From contig NZ_NOZR01000001.1 in the NCBI RefSeq assembly GCF_002250655.1, positions 310,001 to 374,000 of the forward strand: 64,000 nucleotides of DNA. Reading direction: 5' to 3'. Made by a program: the position numbers and the translations under genes. The DNA comes from Mycolicibacterium sphagni (GTDB lineage: Bacteria > Actinomycetota > Actinomycetes > Mycobacteriales > Mycobacteriaceae). Below, piece by piece: positions 61,110 through 64,000 of this stretch. Positions within the stretch are counted from its first letter, which is position 1; each line of letters opens with the position of its first letter. The notes beneath the pieces were generated by a model, which saw only the letters and a program-made list of their open reading frames with translations, was not told where the DNA came from and did not search any database.

Positions 61110-61943
61110 TCAGCGCAGCTCGGCGATGACCTTGGCGAAGTACTCCGCGTGGTAGTCCTGCACGGTGAAGTAGGTGATCCCGTAGTTGTCCCGGCGGGCG
61201 CGCAGGGTGTCGGCGATATCGCGGGGCGTGCCGGTGAGCACTGTCGGCAGCGCCAGCAGCTGCTCTTCGGTGGCGTCGGGGGCGTAGCCGCGGGTGAGCG
61301 CCAGGTCGGGAATGCCCGACGAGTCGGTGGGCACCCCGGTGATCGCGATATTGAGCTCGAGGTCGGCGAACCGCTCCCCGGCGGCGTTGCGGACGAACTC
61401 GATGCGCTCGGCCAGTGGATCGTGGCCGGGATACTCAGGCACCCCGCCGCCGGTGAGGCCGATGATGTCGGCGTGCTGCGCCGCGATCCGCAGCACCCTG
61501 TCACCGTTGCCGGCGATCAGGATCGGAATCGTCGGCGCCGTCTCCTTGAGATATGTGGTGGTGTGCCGCAGGTGGTCGACGCGCTCTCCGGCGCTCGGGT
61601 ACGGCATTTCGGCGGCTTCGAACTCCTCACGGACGTACCCGGTGCCCAGCCCGAGATCGAGCCGGCCCTCACTCAGCACGTCGACGGCGATGGCGTCGCG
61701 GGCCAGGATCGCGGGCTTGTAGAACGCCGCGTTGATGACGAACGTACCCACTCTCATGGTCTTGGCATACTCCGCGGCGGCCACCATGGTCGGAAACGGC
61801 GCGGGTATCCCGAAGCGGCCCAAATGGTCCGGGACATGCAAGACGTCGAAGCCGAGGTCCTCGAACCGCTTGACGGTGTCGCGCAGCTTCGGTGCCGACT
61901 TGACCGATCGCACGCCGATGCCGAAGCGAAAGTCTCTGACCAT
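61110..61943 (-). CDS. LLM-class F420-dependent oxidoreductase
   Basis: 277 residues, a TIM-barrel luciferase-like protein. FRFGIGVRSVKSAPKLRDTV, then HVPDHLGRFGIPAPF, the FVINAAFYKPAILARDAIAV then LSEGRLDLGLGTGYVREEFE segments, and AGNGDRVLRIAAQHADIIGL place it in the mycobacterial F420-dependent subgroup. The cofactor is likely F420; the substrate is unknown. It is divergent from the YbdK-like gene with about 98 bp between. Confidence 0.85.
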   Translation of the reverse strand: MVRDFRFGIGVRSVKSAPKLRDTVKRFEDLGFDVLHVPDHLGRFGIPAPFPTMVAAAEYAKTMRVGTFVINAAFYKPAILARDAIAVDVLSEGRLDLGLGTGYVREEFEAAEMPYPSAGERVDHLRHTTTYLKETAPTIPILIAGNGDRVLRIAAQHADIIGLTGGGVPEYPGHDPLAERIEFVRNAAGERFADLELNIAITGVPTDSSGIPDLALTRGYAPDATEEQLLALPTVLTGTPRDIADTLRARRDNYGITYFTVQDYHAEYFAKVIAELR

Positions 61944-62040
61944 CTCCGCATGCTAGGACTGAGTCCGGCCGGATCGACAGCGCCGGTCTCGCTGCGTGGC
62001 ACGGTTTGACGTGGCCTGGCTGCGGGCATCCCGGTGAATC

Positions 62041-63132
62041 GTGAATGTGCCCAGCGTCGGCGTGGAGGAGGAGTTCCTCCTCGTCGATCCCAGCACCGGG
62101 GAACCGGTGCCCCGCAACGTCGAGGTCGCCGACTATGCGGCCGCCGGCGGAGTCGACCTGCAGCTGGAACTGACGACTTGCCAGGTCGAGACCGCGACCG
62201 AGGTGACACAGACCAGTTCGCAACTGCGCCAAGAGATCACACGATTGCGGCGGGCCGCGGCCGAGGCCGCCGAGAAGGCCGGTGCGCGACTGCTGGCAGT
62301 CGGCCTGCCGCCGACCGTGCCGCACAGCTTCCCGATCACCGACAACGAGCGTTACCGCGACATCGGCGACCAGTTCGGCATGATCGCCCACGAGCAGGGC
62401 ATCTGCGGATGCCATGTTCACGTCGAAGTGCCCGACCGCGATATGGCCATCGCTGTCAGCAACCGGCTGCGGCCCTGGCTGCCGCTACTGCTGGCGCTTA
62501 CCGCCAACTCGGCGATCTATCGCAGCGCCGACAGCGGCCATGCCAGCTGGCGCAGCGTGCTGTGGAACCGTTGGCCCAGCGCGGGGCCGCCGCCCCACCT
62601 GGATTCGGCCGAGCACTACGACGCGATGGTGGCGATGATGATCGACGCCGGGGCCATGCTCGACGACGGGATGGTCTATTGGGATGTCCGCCCGTCGAAG
62701 AAGTTCCCGACCATCGAGGTAAGGGTCGCCGATGTTCCCGCTACCGTCGCCGAGACCGTCTTGCTGGCCACGCTGACCCGGGCGGCGGTGATGACCGCGC
62801 TGGCGGCCGAGCGATCCGGGGCACCGGTGCCGCGGATCGACGACCACGTCCTGAGAGCCGCGCACTGGAAGGCCGCCCACGACGGGTTGGACGGCCAGAC
62901 GATGGACGTCATGGCGGGGTGGGCAACGGCTCCCACGTCGGCGGTGCTGGGCAAGTGGTTACAGCTGTTGCAGCCGGCGCTGGCAGACCTCGGCGACGAC
63001 GAATGGGTCCACGCCGAGTTGGGCCGCCTGCTGCGGGAGGGCAACGGCGCGATGCGTCAGCGCGGGGCCTGGCGCGAGCGCAACGAGATCGCCGACGTTC
63101 TCGCCGTCGCCGCCGAAGCGACGCTCAGCTGA
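62041..63132 (+). CDS. Carboxylate-amine ligase of the YbdK/GCS2 family
   Basis: 363 residues from the GTG at 62041. The start is VPSVGVEEEFLLVDPSTGEP, the hallmark of the GCS2 glutamate-cysteine ligase fold, followed by LQLELTTCQVETATEVTQ, ICGCHVHVEVPDRDMAIAVS and a VTFPTIEVRVADVP-like strand (KKFPTIEVRVADV). ATP-dependent formation of a gamma-glutamyl-type amide is expected. It resembles YbdK more than EgtA. The 3' end overlaps the aldehyde dehydrogenase gene by 8 nt. Confidence 0.87.
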   Translation: MNVPSVGVEEEFLLVDPSTGEPVPRNVEVADYAAAGGVDLQLELTTCQVETATEVTQTSSQLRQEITRLRRAAAEAAEKAGARLLAVGLPPTVPHSFPITDNERYRDIGDQFGMIAHEQGICGCHVHVEVPDRDMAIAVSNRLRPWLPLLLALTANSAIYRSADSGHASWRSVLWNRWPSAGPPPHLDSAEHYDAMVAMMIDAGAMLDDGMVYWDVRPSKKFPTIEVRVADVPATVAETVLLATLTRAAVMTALAAERSGAPVPRIDDHVLRAAHWKAAHDGLDGQTMDVMAGWATAPTSAVLGKWLQLLQPALADLGDDEWVHAELGRLLREGNGAMRQRGAWRERNEIADVLAVAAEATLS

Positions 63133-64000
63133 GGCGCACAAAACCCTTGGTGCGCATCAGGAAATCAGCCAGGAATCCGTCATGCGGCAGGCTGCTGGCC
63201 GTGTAGTAGGTGGGCGTCGGACCGCGGTAGACGTTGGCGATTGTGGGCTCGTCGAGCAGGTCGCCGATCAGTGCGTCATCCTCGGTGAATGCGCTGACTA
63301 CCAGCGAATTACGCAGCGGTCCAAGCCCGTTCGTGCGCTCCCAGGATGCGATCCACACGCAGGGAAACGCCAGTTCGGTATTGAGCTTCTCGGCGTCCAG
63401 GTCAGCCAGCAGATGGACGGCCGGTCGCAGCGCGGCCCTGCCGTCGCCGAGCTCGGCCACGATCTGGTCGGCACCCAGCAGTGTGCGGGTCCCGACGGCC
63501 CTGGCCGCGACGAAGGCAGCCATGGCCCGAGCCGACTCGACGGTCTGCGTCGGCAGCACCGCACGCTCGTCGTCAGGTGGCAGCGCCTCAATGGTGCGCA
63601 GCCGATCGGCGATCGCCGACGCCAGCGCCGCCGCGTCCCCCTCGACCAGAACCGCAGTGGTGTTCACGCACGCCATCCCGCCAAGCCGGGCAATCGAATC
63701 GACGATCACATCCAGGTGATCGCGCCAGTCCTGCTCGGCGGTCAGCAGGATCTTGGTGCGGCCCGGCCCGTTGACGAAAACCTTTGGGTCGCCGCTGTAC
63801 TTGGCCGCGACATCGCTGCCGCCGTACACCAGCGCAAGATCGGCCGACGCGATGATCTCGTCCGCGCCCGCGTGATCGGTGGGCAGATAGGTCACGTCGT
63901 CGTCGCGAAAACCGGCTTCGCGTAAGGCCGTTACCAACCGGTGTGCGGTGAACGGTTCCCGCCGCGACGGACGAATCGCCACGCGATACCCCATGGCCAG
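63125..64000 (-). CDS. Aldehyde dehydrogenase-family protein, C-terminal part (5' end outside window)
   Basis: The frame stays open to the window end, so the start at 63994 is probably internal and about 291 residues are visible. ALDH features: a Rossmann-like segment YRVAIRPSRREPFTAHRLV, and the catalytic cysteine in RLGGMACVNTTAVLV. The C-terminus has LRNSLVVSAFTEDDALIGDL and PTYYTASSLPHDGFLADFLM. The subgroup resembles acyl-CoA reductase/LuxC-like or benzaldehyde-type ALDHs; not assignable with the N-terminus missing. Confidence 0.75.
   Translation of the reverse strand: MAMGYRVAIRPSRREPFTAHRLVTALREAGFRDDDVTYLPTDHAGADEIIASADLALVYGGSDVAAKYSGDPKVFVNGPGRTKILLTAEQDWRDHLDVIVDSIARLGGMACVNTTAVLVEGDAAALASAIADRLRTIEALPPDDERAVLPTQTVESARAMAAFVAARAVGTRTLLGADQIVAELGDGRAALRPAVHLLADLDAEKLNTELAFPCVWIASWERTNGLGPLRNSLVVSAFTEDDALIGDLLDEPTIANVYRGPTPTYYTASSLPHDGFLADFLMRTKGFVRLS

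Overview
The window is high-GC chromosomal DNA of a mycobacterium, most likely a non-tuberculous, Mycolicibacterium-type species. It carries a backbone in the same order as the M. tuberculosis Rv0902c-Rv0914c block: prrB, prrA, accD3, echA6, a metallo-beta-lactamase-fold hydrolase, a serine beta-lactamase-like lipoprotein, ctpE, the Rv0909/Rv0910 pair, then the carotenoid oxygenase and thiolase (Rv0913c/Rv0914c). Lineage-specific genes are inserted between these anchors. Assignments rest on reading motifs and recalled family sequences; no search was run.

Region 1 (1-13885) is metabolic and regulatory. It opens with the end of an MFS exporter and its MarR regulator. Next comes a probable amino-alcohol or amino-acid catabolic locus: a class-III aminotransferase-fold enzyme resembling ethanolamine-phosphate/phosphohydroxylysine phospho-lyases, an APC permease, a choline-kinase-like phosphotransferase, an SDR and a GntR/UTRA regulator. 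An FKBP, a 2-hydroxyacid dehydrogenase broken by an in-frame TGA, a class II aldolase, and an agmatinase/TetR/solute-binding-lipoprotein operon with a 24-codon coupled leader ORF follow, then a second SDR.

Region 2 (13882-29489) holds the PrrBA two-component system, a heterodimeric ABC exporter, a phosphoribosyltransferase, an NrtR-like regulator and the accD3-echA6-ctpE-Rv0910 backbone. accD3 carries three in-frame copies of a 36-bp repeat.

Region 3 (29491-49887) is accessory. It has a DosS/DosR-like pair with a DosR box, a frameshifted amidohydrolase, a potassium channel with RCK domains on both sides of the pore, a BKACE-family enzyme, an ABC-F ATPase with an upstream ORF, an Hsp20 gene behind a perfect CIRCE operator, and a LpqN-type lipoprotein. 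A tandem HxlR regulator is coupled to the carotenoid oxygenase and thiolase. GAF-ANTAR and GGDEF signalling proteins and a large secreted beta-propeller protein close the region.

Region 4 (50396-60609) is a roughly 10.1-kb integrative element inserted in the 3' end of a tRNA-Arg(CCT) gene. It has duplicated att sites, a tyrosine integrase, an XRE regulator, an excisionase-like gene heading a leftward operon of overlapping genes, a putative replication initiator with iteron-like repeats inside its own coding sequence, a mycobacteriophage-type lysin B, and small phage-like genes. It has no recognisable capsid, tail, portal or terminase gene, so it looks like a phage satellite or heavily reduced prophage.

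Region 5 (60610-64000) returns to chromosome: a possible ANTAR-like protein, an F420-type luciferase-like oxidoreductase, a YbdK-type carboxylate-amine ligase and the C-terminal part of an aldehyde dehydrogenase cut by the window end.
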